Origin: Bacilli bacterium | GTDB taxonomy: Bacteria > Bacillota_I > Bacilli_A > RF39 > UBA660 | Direction of reading: 5' to 3' | Assembly: GCA_900772415.1 (NCBI GenBank) | Contig: CAAHEC010000055.1 | Coordinates: 1-64,000, forward strand | DNA length: 64,000 nt | Part shown: piece by piece, positions 1-8,009 of the stretch | How the letters are laid out: each line of letters starts with the position of its first letter | Position numbering within the stretch: position 1 is the first letter of the stretch | Made by a program: the position numbers and the translations under genes | The notes under the pieces: model-generated | The model's input: only the letters and a program-made list of their open reading frames with translations | The model's database searches: none | What the model was told of the DNA's origin: nothing

Positions 1-138
1 AACAATATTATAATCATTAAATTTACAATATGCTTCTAATCTTTCTTTTTGTTCTGGCAAACTAAATCCTTCACGCGCTTGATCTTCAGTAGATACTCTC
101 ATATATAATCCGGCGTTTATTTTAGTATTATTATTCAT
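1..138 (-). CDS. Serine recombinase, N-terminal part (cut by window edge)
   Basis: The first 46 codons of a minus-strand gene that runs off the left edge. The protein begins MNNNTKINAGLYMRVSTEDQ and continues with AREGFSLPEQKERLEAYC. This is the resolvase/invertase N-terminal pattern: the nucleophile is the serine of YMRVST, followed by the Q-x-x-x-G-x-S-L-x-x-Q stretch typical of large serine recombinases. Such enzymes integrate or excise phages and conjugative elements. The ATG at 138 follows a good ribosome site (AAAGGAATG). The C-terminal DNA-binding part is outside the window, so I cannot tell an active integrase from a remnant. A hairpin with a U-tract lies just upstream of the start. 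Confidence 0.85.
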   Translation of the reverse strand, partial: MNNNTKINAGLYMRVSTEDQAREGFSLPEQKERLEAYCKFNDYNIV

Positions 139-159
139 AAATTATCATTCCTTTCCATC

Positions 160-207
160 AAAAAAGGGAGTCAAAGATACTAGATAATTCTAATACCTTT
201 AACTCCC
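160..207 (-). terminator. Hairpin with U-tract just upstream of the recombinase
   Basis: A long stem pairs 166-184 with 189-207 and has only a few mismatches. On the minus strand it is followed by six T (165-160). It could end transcription from 344-616. Because it lies only about 20 bases before the recombinase start, it could also act as an attenuator for that gene. Confidence 0.7.
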
Positions 208-343
208 ATTTCATATATAAATAAATTTTTAATAATAAATATGTTTTTGACCATAGATGTACCTCGCTTTCTAAAACGACTGATACTGCTTGTCATTTAT
301 TGGTTATTTATTATATAGGTTTTAAACTAGAAGTCAATAGGTA

Positions 344-616
344 TTAGATAGATTTAATGTAATTCTGAAGTTCTGATATTTTTATCTTTGTAGATAGATT
401 CTCAATATAAATCTCATTAGAATAATTAAAAAATAAAAAATTGATTCCTTTAATAATTATTCGGTGTGGTTCAATATAGGTTAAATTAGTTTTATCTAAC
501 TTTCTTATATTACCTTTAATGAATGTTGGGGTAGTATTAGCAAACTCACAAATATATGAGAGTTTAGTTTTTAAAGATTCATCAATATCAAGTTCTTGTT
601 TAATAATAGTAATCAT
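344..616 (-). CDS. Small protein of unknown function
   Basis: A 90-residue protein starting at the ATG at 616, chosen because AGAAAGGATGAT lies just upstream. A longer reading would run back into the tRNA fragment and has no ribosome site. It has no signal peptide or membrane segment. The sequence alternates charged and beta-prone stretches (LTYIEPHRIIIKG, then INFLFFNYSNEIYIENL). I do not recognise a family; a distant resemblance to small sporulation proteins of the YabP/YqfC type is too weak to use. It lies between a recombinase gene and tRNA-Gly, so it may belong to a mobile element. Confidence 0.5.
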   Translation of the reverse strand: MITIIKQELDIDESLKTKLSYICEFANTTPTFIKGNIRKLDKTNLTYIEPHRIIIKGINFLFFNYSNEIYIENLSTKIKISELQNYIKSI

Positions 617-658
617 TTTATCATCCTTTCTTTTTGGATGATTCTTTGTATTTATATC

Positions 659-687
659 TTCCAAGCTTGACGAGAGGAGTTCGATAA
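659..687 (+). other. Inverted partial copy of tRNA-Gly (possible attachment-site remnant)
   Basis: The plus strand here reads CTTCCAAGCTTG, six other bases, then GGAGTTCGAT. The intact tRNA-Gly gene on the minus strand (759-832) has the same 12-mer and the same 10-mer, from anticodon loop to T arm, separated by five bases. The copy is therefore inverted relative to the intact gene and cannot fold as a tRNA. tRNA 3' halves commonly remain at integration sites, which fits the recombinase gene nearby. Confidence 0.55.
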
Positions 688-691
688 ACAC

Positions 692-720
692 AAAAAAACT
701 AATCCATTTCTGAATTAGTT
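692..720 (-). terminator. Terminator after tRNA-Gly
   Basis: The stem AACTAAT/ATTAGTT (697-703 with 714-720) is followed on the minus strand by seven T. It lies about 40 bases beyond the CCA end of the tRNA, so it most likely ends that transcript. Confidence 0.75.
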
Positions 721-758
721 ATTTATCAAAGCTCGAATAGTTCGAGCGTATTTCCTTA

Positions 759-832
759 TGGAGCAGGTGAGGAGAATCGAACTCCCGTAGCAAGCTTGGA
801 AGGCTTGGGTTCTACCATTAAACTACACCTGC
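759..832 (-). tRNA. tRNA-Gly(UCC)
   Basis: A complete 74-base cloverleaf. The acceptor stem GCAGGTG (832-826) pairs with CACCTGC (769-763), followed by discriminator T and an encoded CCA (761-759). The anticodon stem CAAGC/GCTTG encloses the loop CTTCCAA, so the anticodon is TCC. The D arm has TTTAATGGTAGAAC and the T arm has GGAGTTCGATTCTCC. It stands alone and is followed by its own terminator. Confidence 0.95.
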
Positions 833-990
833 ATCAAGTAGGCATTTTTAATTATACTGATTTTTAAACTTATGTCAATAGCCTAATAAGAAAAAATGTA
901 ATTTTTAAATATATAATTATTATATGTAAAGACATATTTAATTATACTAATAACTATGGTAGAATTATAATAGAGGAGTTAAATAAAAAC

Positions 991-2019
991 ATGATTTTAA
1001 ATATTTTATTATTAATAATATTAATTTTACTAAATGGAGTTTTATCTGCTAGTGAACTTGCATTTTTATCGGTAGAAAAGTTTGAACTTGATAAAATGAT
1101 AAGAAAAAGAAAGAAAAATGCTAAAAAGATAAAAAAAGTGCTAGAAAATCCTAGTAACTTTTTATCAACCATTCAAGTTGGAATAACGTTAGCAGGTTTT
1201 CTATCTAGTGCGTTTGCAGCTTCTACTTTTGTAGATAAAATAATGAAAACTGGTTTTGTAATAATAAATCCTAATTTTACAAGTGGATTTTTAATGGTTG
1301 TAATAACCGTTATTCTATCTTACTTTACGCTTGTATTTGGAGAGCTAGTACCAAAGAAAATTGCTCTTTCTAATCCATTTAAAGTAGCTAGTTTCTCGGT
1401 TAACTTAATAAACGTTATGCAAGTAATATTTTTCCCACTTATAAAGTTACTTTCAATTTCAACTAATCTTATATGTAAAATACTTAAGATAGAAGAAAAG
1501 GAAGAAGACTTTACCGAAGAGGACATAAAAAGGATAATACTTACTGGTACCCGTGATGGAATAATAGAAAAGAAAGAACAAGAATACATATTTAATATAT
1601 TTAAGTTTAATGACACAACCGTAGATAAGGTAATGACTCCAAAGGATGAGTGTGAACTTATAAATGTTAATACTAAGTTTGGACCACTTCTTAAGAAACT
1701 TAAAAAAACTAAGTTTACTAGATATCCAGTCTATGATGGAGATACTAACAACATAATAGGTATCTTTAACGTAAAAGACTACATTATGTATAAAAAAGAT
1801 AATGATGACTTTAAACTTAGAAACTTACTTTTTAAAGTAAAAAAGTTTAATTATGATGAAAAGATAGATGATGTGTTTGCAAGCATGCAAAAAGAACATA
1901 TTCAAATGGCAATAGTAGTTAAAAAGAAGAAGTTTATCGGTGTTGTAACTCTTGAGGATGCAGTAGAAGAAATACTAGGTAACATATATGATGAATATGA
2001 CTTAGAAGATGATAAATAA
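991..2019 (+). CDS. CNNM/CorC-like DUF21 and CBS membrane protein
   Basis: A 342-residue membrane protein of the HlyC/CorC (CNNM) family. Residues 1 to about 185 form the DUF21 domain, with a signal-anchor-like first helix, the ASELAFLS motif and further helices around 85-150 (VVITVILSYFTLVFGELVPKK is the hallmark stretch). Residues about 200-325 are a CBS-domain pair (DKVMTPKDE; GVVTLEDAVEEILG). The usual C-terminal CorC_HlyC domain is absent; the protein stops just after the second CBS. Family members are linked to magnesium, cobalt or sodium transport, but the substrate here is not known. A GAGGAG ribosome site precedes the ATG. The gene ends in a terminator and appears to be transcribed alone. 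Confidence 0.88.
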   Translation: MILNILLLIILILLNGVLSASELAFLSVEKFELDKMIRKRKKNAKKIKKVLENPSNFLSTIQVGITLAGFLSSAFAASTFVDKIMKTGFVIINPNFTSGFLMVVITVILSYFTLVFGELVPKKIALSNPFKVASFSVNLINVMQVIFFPLIKLLSISTNLICKILKIEEKEEDFTEEDIKRIILTGTRDGIIEKKEQEYIFNIFKFNDTTVDKVMTPKDECELINVNTKFGPLLKKLKKTKFTRYPVYDGDTNNIIGIFNVKDYIMYKKDNDDFKLRNLLFKVKKFNYDEKIDDVFASMQKEHIQMAIVVKKKKFIGVVTLEDAVEEILGNIYDEYDLEDDK

Positions 2020-2031
2020 TCATCTTTTTTT
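2006..2031 (+). terminator. Terminator of the DUF21/CBS gene
   Basis: AAGATGAT pairs with ATCATCTT around a five-base loop and runs into a T-tract. The stem includes the last codons of the gene. Confidence 0.8.
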
Positions 2032-2094
2032 GTTGCTTTAACCCATACTAAGTAGCCTATGGATGTATATAATAGGCTAGGAGGTAAAAAGATT

Positions 2095-2592
2095 ATGGAA
2101 AGTTACTCTAATTACAATTTAGATGACATTTTAGTTAGAACTTTTATGATGCCTGCGGTAATGCCAAAGGATAAAATAAATATGATTAATATGCCTAATA
2201 ACACTTATTCTTCTAATCAAAATAATAATATGATTAATAACTCTAAATTTTTAACACCAGAAGAAGGTTTCTTAAGAGGTAATATGATTAAAGATGAATA
2301 TGAACCATACCGTAATATGACGTATTTAAAGCCTAATATAACAAGTGAAAAACAAATGATGCTATATGATATTCAAAAAGTTTCTTTTGCAGCTCACGAC
2401 CTTAATTTATACTTAGATACACATCCTTTTGATACTAACTATATAAACTTATATAATGAATATAACAAGGAAGCTAAAAGACTAACTAATTTATATGAAC
2501 AAAAATATGGACCAATTGATTTATCAGATGATGTTGGTCTTAGTATGACACCTTGGTCTTGGATAAATGAACCTTGGCCTTGGAATAAATAG
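2095..2592 (+). CDS. Spore coat CotJA-CotJB fusion-like protein
   Basis: A 165-residue protein that appears to join CotJA-like and CotJB-like parts. The start at 2095 is chosen because AGGAGG lies just before it. The middle has LTPEEGFLRGNMIKDEYEPYR, which resembles the PPEEGLRRGTIFPELYRPY region of CotJA. The C-terminal part (about 95-165) has DIQKVSFAAHDLNLYLDTHP, then KYGPIDL and the ending WINEPWPWNK, all characteristic of CotJB. In Bacillus these are separate genes in the cotJABC operon of the mother cell. The first 60 residues are rich in Asn and Met with low complexity. cotJC follows after 22 bases, so the operon order is kept. Confidence 0.85.
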   Translation: MESYSNYNLDDILVRTFMMPAVMPKDKINMINMPNNTYSSNQNNNMINNSKFLTPEEGFLRGNMIKDEYEPYRNMTYLKPNITSEKQMMLYDIQKVSFAAHDLNLYLDTHPFDTNYINLYNEYNKEAKRLTNLYEQKYGPIDLSDDVGLSMTPWSWINEPWPWNK

Positions 2593-2614
2593 ATAAGAAA
2601 GGAGCATAAAAAAC

Positions 2615-3175
2615 ATGTGGAAGTATTCTAAAAAACTTCAGTATCCTATAAACATTAGAAATAAAAACTTAAAAATGGCTAAAGCAGTTATTAGTCAGTA
2701 TGGAGGAGCACAAGGTGAACTTGGCGCAGCACTTAGATATCTAAACCAAAGATATACCATGCCAGATGCTAAGGGAAGAGCCCTTTTAAATGATATTGGA
2801 ACAGAAGAGTTAGCACACGTTGAAATGATATGTACTATGGTTCATCAAATGATGGAAGGGGCAAGTATAGAAGAACTTGATAAAGCAGGACTTTTAGGAC
2901 ATTATACAGAGCATGGTTTCTCATTATTTCCAAGTAACTCAGACGGAAATAGTTGGACGGCAGATTATATATCTACAACGGGAGATCCTATTGCGGACTT
3001 AGAAGAGGATTTAGCAGCAGAACAAAAAGCACGTGCAGTATATGAAAACTTAATAAATCAAACTGATGACCCAGATATTATAGGACCACTTTTATGGCTT
3101 AGACAAAGAGAAGTAGTTCATTATAATAGATTTAAAGAATTATCTGATGAGTATAAGAAAAAAGGATATAATTAA
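2615..3175 (+). CDS. cotJC: Spore coat protein CotJC (manganese-catalase family)
   Basis: A 186-residue ferritin-like protein of the manganese catalase family, nearly the usual length of CotJC. The metal-binding residues are visible: Glu in GAQGELGAALRY, Glu and His in GTEELAHVEM, Glu in EEDLAAEQKARAVYE, and His in REVVHYNRF. In Bacillus CotJC is assembled into the spore coat and is thought to detoxify hydrogen peroxide. It starts with MWKYSKKLQYP, a typical CotJC N-terminus, after an AAAGGAG ribosome site. It is cotranscribed with the CotJA/CotJB-like gene upstream and ends at a strong terminator. Confidence 0.95.
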   Translation: MWKYSKKLQYPINIRNKNLKMAKAVISQYGGAQGELGAALRYLNQRYTMPDAKGRALLNDIGTEELAHVEMICTMVHQMMEGASIEELDKAGLLGHYTEHGFSLFPSNSDGNSWTADYISTTGDPIADLEEDLAAEQKARAVYENLINQTDDPDIIGPLLWLRQREVVHYNRFKELSDEYKKKGYN

Positions 3176-3188
3176 TAAATAATTAACC

Positions 3189-3220
3189 AAGCTTACGATT
3201 ATTAAATCGTGGGCTTTTTT
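3189..3220 (+). terminator. Terminator of the cotJ operon
   Basis: AAGCTTACGAT and ATCGTGGGCTT pair around a short loop (with one or two mismatches) and are followed by T6. It lies between the convergent cotJC gene and the minus-strand gene ending at 3219. Confidence 0.85.
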
Positions 3221-3662
3221 ATATTGTATGTTTTTTGAAATCTAAATCATAGCTTATATTTTCTATTTCACCACTGTTAGCTAAATCTTCTATAATTTTT
3301 TTATTGTCTATAATTGGATCTTGAAGCACGTAACAAAAATGGTAAATGGTATAATTATTTAGGTCCTTAAAATTATATGAAGAAATGGGATTGATATCTA
3401 AAGTTAAACTAATATCTCTTACTAATTTATTAACAATATCATCATTAATACTATTTTCTGCTATAACAGTTAATGATCCATTTTGCTTTTGAAAACAGAT
3501 ACTTAGGTATCCACTTACACTTTCTTTATTTATGCTTTTTATATTAACTTCATAATTTTGATATTCGCAAGTTTTTATAGAAACTTCATATTCATCTTGT
3601 AAGGCTCTAAATATTTTTGTAAAAGAGCTTATGTAAGCTTTTTCATAATCAGTATTTAACAT
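3219..3662 (-). CDS. Unknown cytoplasmic protein
   Basis: A 147-residue protein with no signal peptide, membrane helix or motif that I recognise. The ATG at 3662 follows GGTGATT at good spacing, and codon use matches the neighbours, so the gene looks real. The sequence alternates amphipathic helices (DYEKAYISSFTKIFRALQDEY) with beta-like stretches (VSGYLSICFQKQNGSLTVIA). It is downstream of proS on the same strand but separated from it by a terminator, so it probably has its own promoter. No function is proposed. Confidence 0.6.
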   Translation of the reverse strand: MLNTDYEKAYISSFTKIFRALQDEYEVSIKTCEYQNYEVNIKSINKESVSGYLSICFQKQNGSLTVIAENSINDDIVNKLVRDISLTLDINPISSYNFKDLNNYTIYHFCYVLQDPIIDNKKIIEDLANSGEIENISYDLDFKKHTI

Positions 3663-3698
3663 ATATAATCACCATTATTATTATAAGTAAAAATAAAA

Positions 3699-3726
3699 AA
3701 ACTTATGAATAAAACTTCATAAGTTT
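3699..3726 (-). terminator. Terminator after proS
   Basis: A perfect 11-bp stem AAACTTATGAA/TTCATAAGTTT with a six-base loop, followed on the minus strand by a run of T. It overlaps the proS stop codon. Confidence 0.85.
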
Positions 3727-5164
3727 AATATTGCTTAGCCCAGTATATTTTTGTTTTAGCATCTTTCCCACAGCAGATACATTTTTTATCTCCGGTAGGT
3801 AAGTTATTATCAAAAGGCATGCATCTTGATTTTAAACCAAGTTCATCTTTTATTTTGTTTTCACAATCCTCACTACCGCACCAATTCGTGTATATAAAGC
3901 CGTTTTTATTTTTAGCTATCTCTTTCATTTCATCATATGTATCAGCATTATATATCATGCTGTTTCTTCTTTCTAATGCTCTTTCATACATATCGTTTTG
4001 AATGTTTATTAAAAGTTCATTAACTTTCATAACAGCTTCATCAACTGCAACTTGCATCTTTTCTAAAGTATCACGTCTAACTATTGTTACAACGCCATTT
4101 TCTAAGTCGCGCTTTCCAACTTCTATTCTAACTGGGTATCCTTTAACCTCAGCTTCTGCAAACTTAAATCCAGGAGATTTTAAAGAATCATCTATCTTGT
4201 AAGTAATTAGTGAATCACTTAAATCTTCTTTTATTTCATTAACTACATTTGTAACTTTTTCATCATCACCAATAGGTATTAGAACTACTTTAAAAGGTGC
4301 AATTCTAGGAGGAAGTACAAGACCTCTATCATCACCATGAACCATTATTATCTCACCAATCATTCTAGTTGTACATCCCCAGGAAGTTTGGTATGGAGTT
4401 TCGTATTTATTATCTTTATTTAAGAACTTAATATCAAATGCTTTTGCAAAGCCTTGACCAAAATAGTGTGATGTAGCACTTTGAAGAGCAACTCCGTCAT
4501 ACATCATAGCCTCAATAGCGTAAGTAGCTTCTGCTCCAGCAAACTTTTCTTTTTCTGTTTTTTTACCGGTAAATACTGGAACTGCTAAAATATTTTTTTG
4601 AAAGTCTTCATAAACCTTAAGCATCCTAAGAGTTTCATCTATTGCTTCTTTTTCGCTAGCGTGCATTGTATGTCCTTCTTGCCAAAGTATTTCTCTTGTT
4701 CTTAAAAATGGTCTTGTTGTTTTTTCCCATCTTACTATTGTGCACCACTGATTATATAGTAGTGGTAAGTCTCTATATGATGAAATTATCTTTTTAAAAT
4801 GTTCACAAAATAATGTTTCCGAAGTAGGTCTAACACACATTCTTTCTTCTAATTTGTTATTTCCACCGTGTGTTACCCAAGCAACTTCTGGTGCAAAACC
4901 CTTAACGTGATCTTTTTCAAGTTGAAGTAAGCTTTCCGGAATAAACATAGGCATTTGTAAATTTAAATGTCCAGTTTCCTTAAATTTCTTATCTAAAATA
5001 CTTTGCATGTTTTCCCAAATAGCATATCCATAAGGTCTTATAATCATACTACCTTTAACTGATGAATAATCTACTAAATCTGCTTTTTTACAAACGTCCG
5101 TGTACCATTTAGCAAAGTCCTTATCACGGCTTGTTATTTCTTTTACTTGTTTATCTATACTCAT
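3725..5164 (-). CDS. proS: Prolyl-tRNA synthetase (type 3, short form)
   Basis: A 479-residue class II aminoacyl-tRNA synthetase that charges tRNA-Pro. The catalytic core shows motif 2 (TSETLFCEHFK and WEKTTRPFLRTREILWQEGHTMHA) and motif 3 (GDDRGLVLPPRIAPFKVVLIPIG), followed by the anticodon-binding domain. The C-terminal zinc-type domain has Cys pairs (NWCGSEDCE, then KCICCGKD). It lacks the insertion domain of the long bacterial form and so belongs to the archaeal/eukaryote-like type found in many Firmicutes and Mollicutes. I start at the ATG at 5164, where AAGGATG gives better spacing than an upstream GTG at 5173. It lies 13 bases downstream of 5178-5693, probably in one transcript. Confidence 0.97.
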   Translation of the reverse strand: MSIDKQVKEITSRDKDFAKWYTDVCKKADLVDYSSVKGSMIIRPYGYAIWENMQSILDKKFKETGHLNLQMPMFIPESLLQLEKDHVKGFAPEVAWVTHGGNNKLEERMCVRPTSETLFCEHFKKIISSYRDLPLLYNQWCTIVRWEKTTRPFLRTREILWQEGHTMHASEKEAIDETLRMLKVYEDFQKNILAVPVFTGKKTEKEKFAGAEATYAIEAMMYDGVALQSATSHYFGQGFAKAFDIKFLNKDNKYETPYQTSWGCTTRMIGEIIMVHGDDRGLVLPPRIAPFKVVLIPIGDDEKVTNVVNEIKEDLSDSLITYKIDDSLKSPGFKFAEAEVKGYPVRIEVGKRDLENGVVTIVRRDTLEKMQVAVDEAVMKVNELLINIQNDMYERALERRNSMIYNADTYDEMKEIAKNKNGFIYTNWCGSEDCENKIKDELGLKSRCMPFDNNLPTGDKKCICCGKDAKTKIYWAKQY

Positions 5165-5177
5165 TTTTAACACATCC

Positions 5178-5693
5178 TTATCCTATAATTCCTTTTAATA
5201 ATCCAAATGATAGGGAGCCTACTATCAAACCTGCTAATAATACTCCGCAAGTGATTGCAAGCATTGCTTTTTTCTTATCCATATCAATTAATGATGCAAT
5301 TAAACTTCCAGTCCATCCGCCAGTTCCAGGAAGTGGAATACCAACAAAGAATAATAATCCCCAAAATTCTGCTTTTTCTATTTTATCCTTTTTTGATAAA
5401 GCCTTTTTTTCTATTTTATTTACAAGTTTACTTAAGTGTTTTGTCTTTTTTAGTTTGTTAAATATAGGTGTAATAAACCAAAGAATAAATGGTATTGGAA
5501 GTAAGTTACCAATTATACATATTATAAACGCGGGAACTATGTCAAGACCTAGCAAGGCTGCTGCGATAAGTCCTCCTCTAAGTTCTAATATAGGCATTAA
5601 AGAAATTAAAAAAACAATTAATTCTTTGCCAAACGGAATACTTCTTAATCCGTCAAATAATCCTAAAAAAGTATGTACTAAACTTTCTGCCAT
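5178..5693 (-). CDS. Small multidrug export family membrane protein (COG2426-like)
   Basis: A 171-residue polytopic membrane protein. It shows LISLMPILELRGGLIAAALLGL near residues 30-50 and FFVGIPLPGTGGWTGSLIASLI near 115-135, both hallmarks of the Sm_multidrug_ex family, with about four or five hydrophobic segments. The name is historical: few members have been tested and the substrate is not known. AGGTGAT precedes the ATG at 5693. proS follows 13 bases after its stop, suggesting a two-gene operon without an obvious functional link. Confidence 0.85.
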   Translation of the reverse strand: MAESLVHTFLGLFDGLRSIPFGKELIVFLISLMPILELRGGLIAAALLGLDIVPAFIICIIGNLLPIPFILWFITPIFNKLKKTKHLSKLVNKIEKKALSKKDKIEKAEFWGLLFFVGIPLPGTGGWTGSLIASLIDMDKKKAMLAITCGVLLAGLIVGSLSFGLLKGIIG

Positions 5694-5842
5694 AATATCA
5701 CCTCATATGCATAATATTATATCATATATAAGAACATATTATGAAGACTTTATTAAAATATCTATGTAAATTAATGCAAAGTATCATAATAATACAAAAT
5801 ATAATTCTAATTATGTGATAAAATAAAAATAGAGGTAACAAT

Positions 5843-6535
5843 ATGAAACAAGAAAATGATATAACATCTTATGAAATAATTGATATATTAAATAGATTTT
5901 CTATTAAAAAACCAATTCTTGATGTGGCAAATAAGATGGATTTTAATTTAGTGGATCTATTTTATGATAAAGTATTTGTTAATTCAAACAATGAAAAAAT
6001 AGATGAAATAACGAAAAATTTACTAGGAATTTATGGGAATTTTCTTGCAACATACTATTTTAAACAATTAGGATATAATATTGATACAGAAGTCCCTGTT
6101 TATGATGGTAAAAAGGAAGTTACTAAAGCTGATTTATCATTTATAGATAGTAGTGGAAAACTTAATTATTGTGAAGTTAAAGCAGCATTTCAAATAATTG
6201 ATAATATGAGAAATTATAAAGATAGTTCTCCTTCTAAAACGGGTTGCTATAAAGATTTAGATAAAGAAATAATCAAATACAAAAATATAGGTAAGAAATT
6301 AATTACACAAGTTGATAAATTATCTAAAACAGATTGCATAGTCAATGTAATTATATTTGATGGTTGTTTTTTGGATGAGATAATAAAGCAAAAATTAAAA
6401 GAAAGAAATGTTAAAATTATTAAACTGGCAGTAAATATTTATGATTTAGAAAAATATATAAAAGATAAAGTAATTAAAATTCAAAATTACTATTATGACA
6501 TTAAAAAATCTAATAATAAAAAAATATCTAAATAA
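5843..6535 (+). CDS. Orphan PD-(D/E)XK nuclease-like protein
   Basis: A 230-residue soluble protein. The central part has LGIYGNFLATYYFKQLGYNIDTE (about residues 62-84), then KADLSFIDSSGKLNYCEVKAA (about 94-114). An acidic helix residue region, an Asp, and E-x-K after a short turn form the layout of a PD-(D/E)XK nuclease core. The N-terminal 55 residues (ILNRFSIKKPILDVANKMDFNL) look like a small helical domain and recall the start of IrrE/ImmA proteins, but no HExxH follows. The C-terminus is Lys-rich. An AGAGGTAA ribosome site precedes the ATG. No methylase or helicase is adjacent, so a restriction or defence role is only a guess. Confidence 0.55.
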   Translation: MKQENDITSYEIIDILNRFSIKKPILDVANKMDFNLVDLFYDKVFVNSNNEKIDEITKNLLGIYGNFLATYYFKQLGYNIDTEVPVYDGKKEVTKADLSFIDSSGKLNYCEVKAAFQIIDNMRNYKDSSPSKTGCYKDLDKEIIKYKNIGKKLITQVDKLSKTDCIVNVIIFDGCFLDEIIKQKLKERNVKIIKLAVNIYDLEKYIKDKVIKIQNYYYDIKKSNNKKISK

Positions 6536-6566
6536 GCTAAAATAAATAACAATTAGCTTTTTTTTT
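6534..6566 (+). terminator. Terminator of the PD-(D/E)XK-like gene
   Basis: AAGCTAA pairs with TTAGCTT across a 12-base loop and is followed by a T-run. Confidence 0.75.
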
Positions 6567-6593
6567 GCATATAATTACTTAGGTGATAGGTAT

Positions 6594-7958
6594 TTGAAAA
6601 TAACAGTTAAAGATGTAGTAGAAAATACTTCATGTAAATTACTTATAGGAAATTTAGATGAAGAGGTAAAAGAATGTTTTATAGATAGTAAAAAAGTTAA
6701 AGAAGAAGGATGCTTTATAGGAATTAAGGGTTGCCATACGGATGGTTCTTTCTATTATAAAGAAGCTTTTAAAAATAAAGCTAGCGTTTGCATACTAAAC
6801 AAGATATTAGACCTAGATTTAAATGGTTATGACGATAAAACGGTTTTAATTGCTAATGATACTAAAAAAGTGTTAAAAGAACTTGCAGAATATAAAAGAA
6901 GTTTATTTAAAGGAACGGTTATAGGTATAACTGGTAGTGTTGGAAAAACATCAACTAAAGAGATTATTTATAATGTTTTAGAAAAAAAGTATAGCGTTCT
7001 TAAAACAAATGGTAATGAAAATAGTCAAATAGGTCTTCCGCTTACCATAACAAGGTTAAAGGACGAAGACGTAATGGTTTTAGAGATGGGAATGAATGAT
7101 TTTAATCAAATGCATAATTTATCCCTTATTGCAAAACCTGATATTGCCATAATAACTAACATATATGATTCACACATAGGTATTTTGGGTTCTAGAGAAA
7201 ACATATTAAAGGCAAAGTTAGAAATTCTTGATGGAATGGCCTCAGGAACGGTAATAGTTAATAATGATAACGACCTTTTATATGATTGGGCAGAAACTTT
7301 TAAGGAAGAAACTATAATAACTTACGGAATTAATAATGAATCAGATTATATGGCAACTGATATAAAAGAACATGAAATGATAAATTTTAACGTTAAAAAC
7401 ATAAATAATATAAATGCAAGTAGCACAGCTTTCATATATAATAAACTTGCCGCTATAATAGTAGGTAAGTTATTAAATGTATCAGATAGTGATATAAAAG
7501 ATGGGGTAAACAAAAGTATAAACGTAAGTCATCGCCTTGAGGAAATAAAATTAAAAGGTGATATCACAATAATAGATGATTGTTATAACGCAAGTTTTGA
7601 ATCTGTTAAAAATGCTTTAAATTATATAAATAAAAAGGGTGGACGAAAAATACTCATTTTAGGAGACATATTAGAGCTTGGCAAAAAGTCTAAGGAAATA
7701 CATAGAAAAATAGGCACATTAATTTCTAATTGTGCTTATTTAATAACCATTGGTAAGTGGTCAAAATATATAGAAAAAGAAGCAAGAAAAAACGGACTAA
7801 AGAAAAAATACGTAAAACATTTTAAAAATGTATCAAAGGCAAAAAAATATATTTTATCCATAATTAAGCCAAATGATAACGTTTTAATAAAAGCATCAAA
7901 TGCTATTAATTTAAGTGAGTTAGTTAACTATTTAAAAGAATCTAAAATTGACAATTAA
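6594..7958 (+). CDS. murF: UDP-MurNAc-tripeptide--D-Ala-D-Ala ligase
   Basis: A 454-residue Mur ligase that adds D-Ala-D-Ala to the UDP-MurNAc tripeptide in the last cytoplasmic step of peptidoglycan precursor synthesis. The N-terminal substrate domain has IDSKKVKEEGCFIGIKGCHTDG. The ATP loop GITGSVGKTSTKE is near residue 110-122, followed by TNGNENSQIGLPLT and LEMGMNDFNQMHNLS, both typical of MurF. The C-terminal domain has DDCYNASFESVKNAL and ILGDILELG. The start is TTG, supported by GGTGAT seven bases upstream. It is outside the division cluster at 30-62 kb and stands alone, without ddl beside it. Confidence 0.95.
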   Translation: MKITVKDVVENTSCKLLIGNLDEEVKECFIDSKKVKEEGCFIGIKGCHTDGSFYYKEAFKNKASVCILNKILDLDLNGYDDKTVLIANDTKKVLKELAEYKRSLFKGTVIGITGSVGKTSTKEIIYNVLEKKYSVLKTNGNENSQIGLPLTITRLKDEDVMVLEMGMNDFNQMHNLSLIAKPDIAIITNIYDSHIGILGSRENILKAKLEILDGMASGTVIVNNDNDLLYDWAETFKEETIITYGINNESDYMATDIKEHEMINFNVKNINNINASSTAFIYNKLAAIIVGKLLNVSDSDIKDGVNKSINVSHRLEEIKLKGDITIIDDCYNASFESVKNALNYINKKGGRKILILGDILELGKKSKEIHRKIGTLISNCAYLITIGKWSKYIEKEARKNGLKKKYVKHFKNVSKAKKYILSIIKPNDNVLIKASNAINLSELVNYLKESKIDN

Positions 7959-8009
7959 TAAAATTATGTGCTACTATAATTATAATATTTAATATAGGAG
8001 AAAGTAAAA

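Noticed and set aside
2040..2060. Sigma-E or sigma-K promoter CATACTAA before the cotJ genes.
   Set aside because: The -10-like string is present but I found no convincing -35 at the right distance.
5131..5769. A plus-strand open frame of 212 codons over 5178-5693.
   Set aside because: It is the complement of the membrane protein gene, has no ribosome site and a residue mix typical of an antisense shadow.
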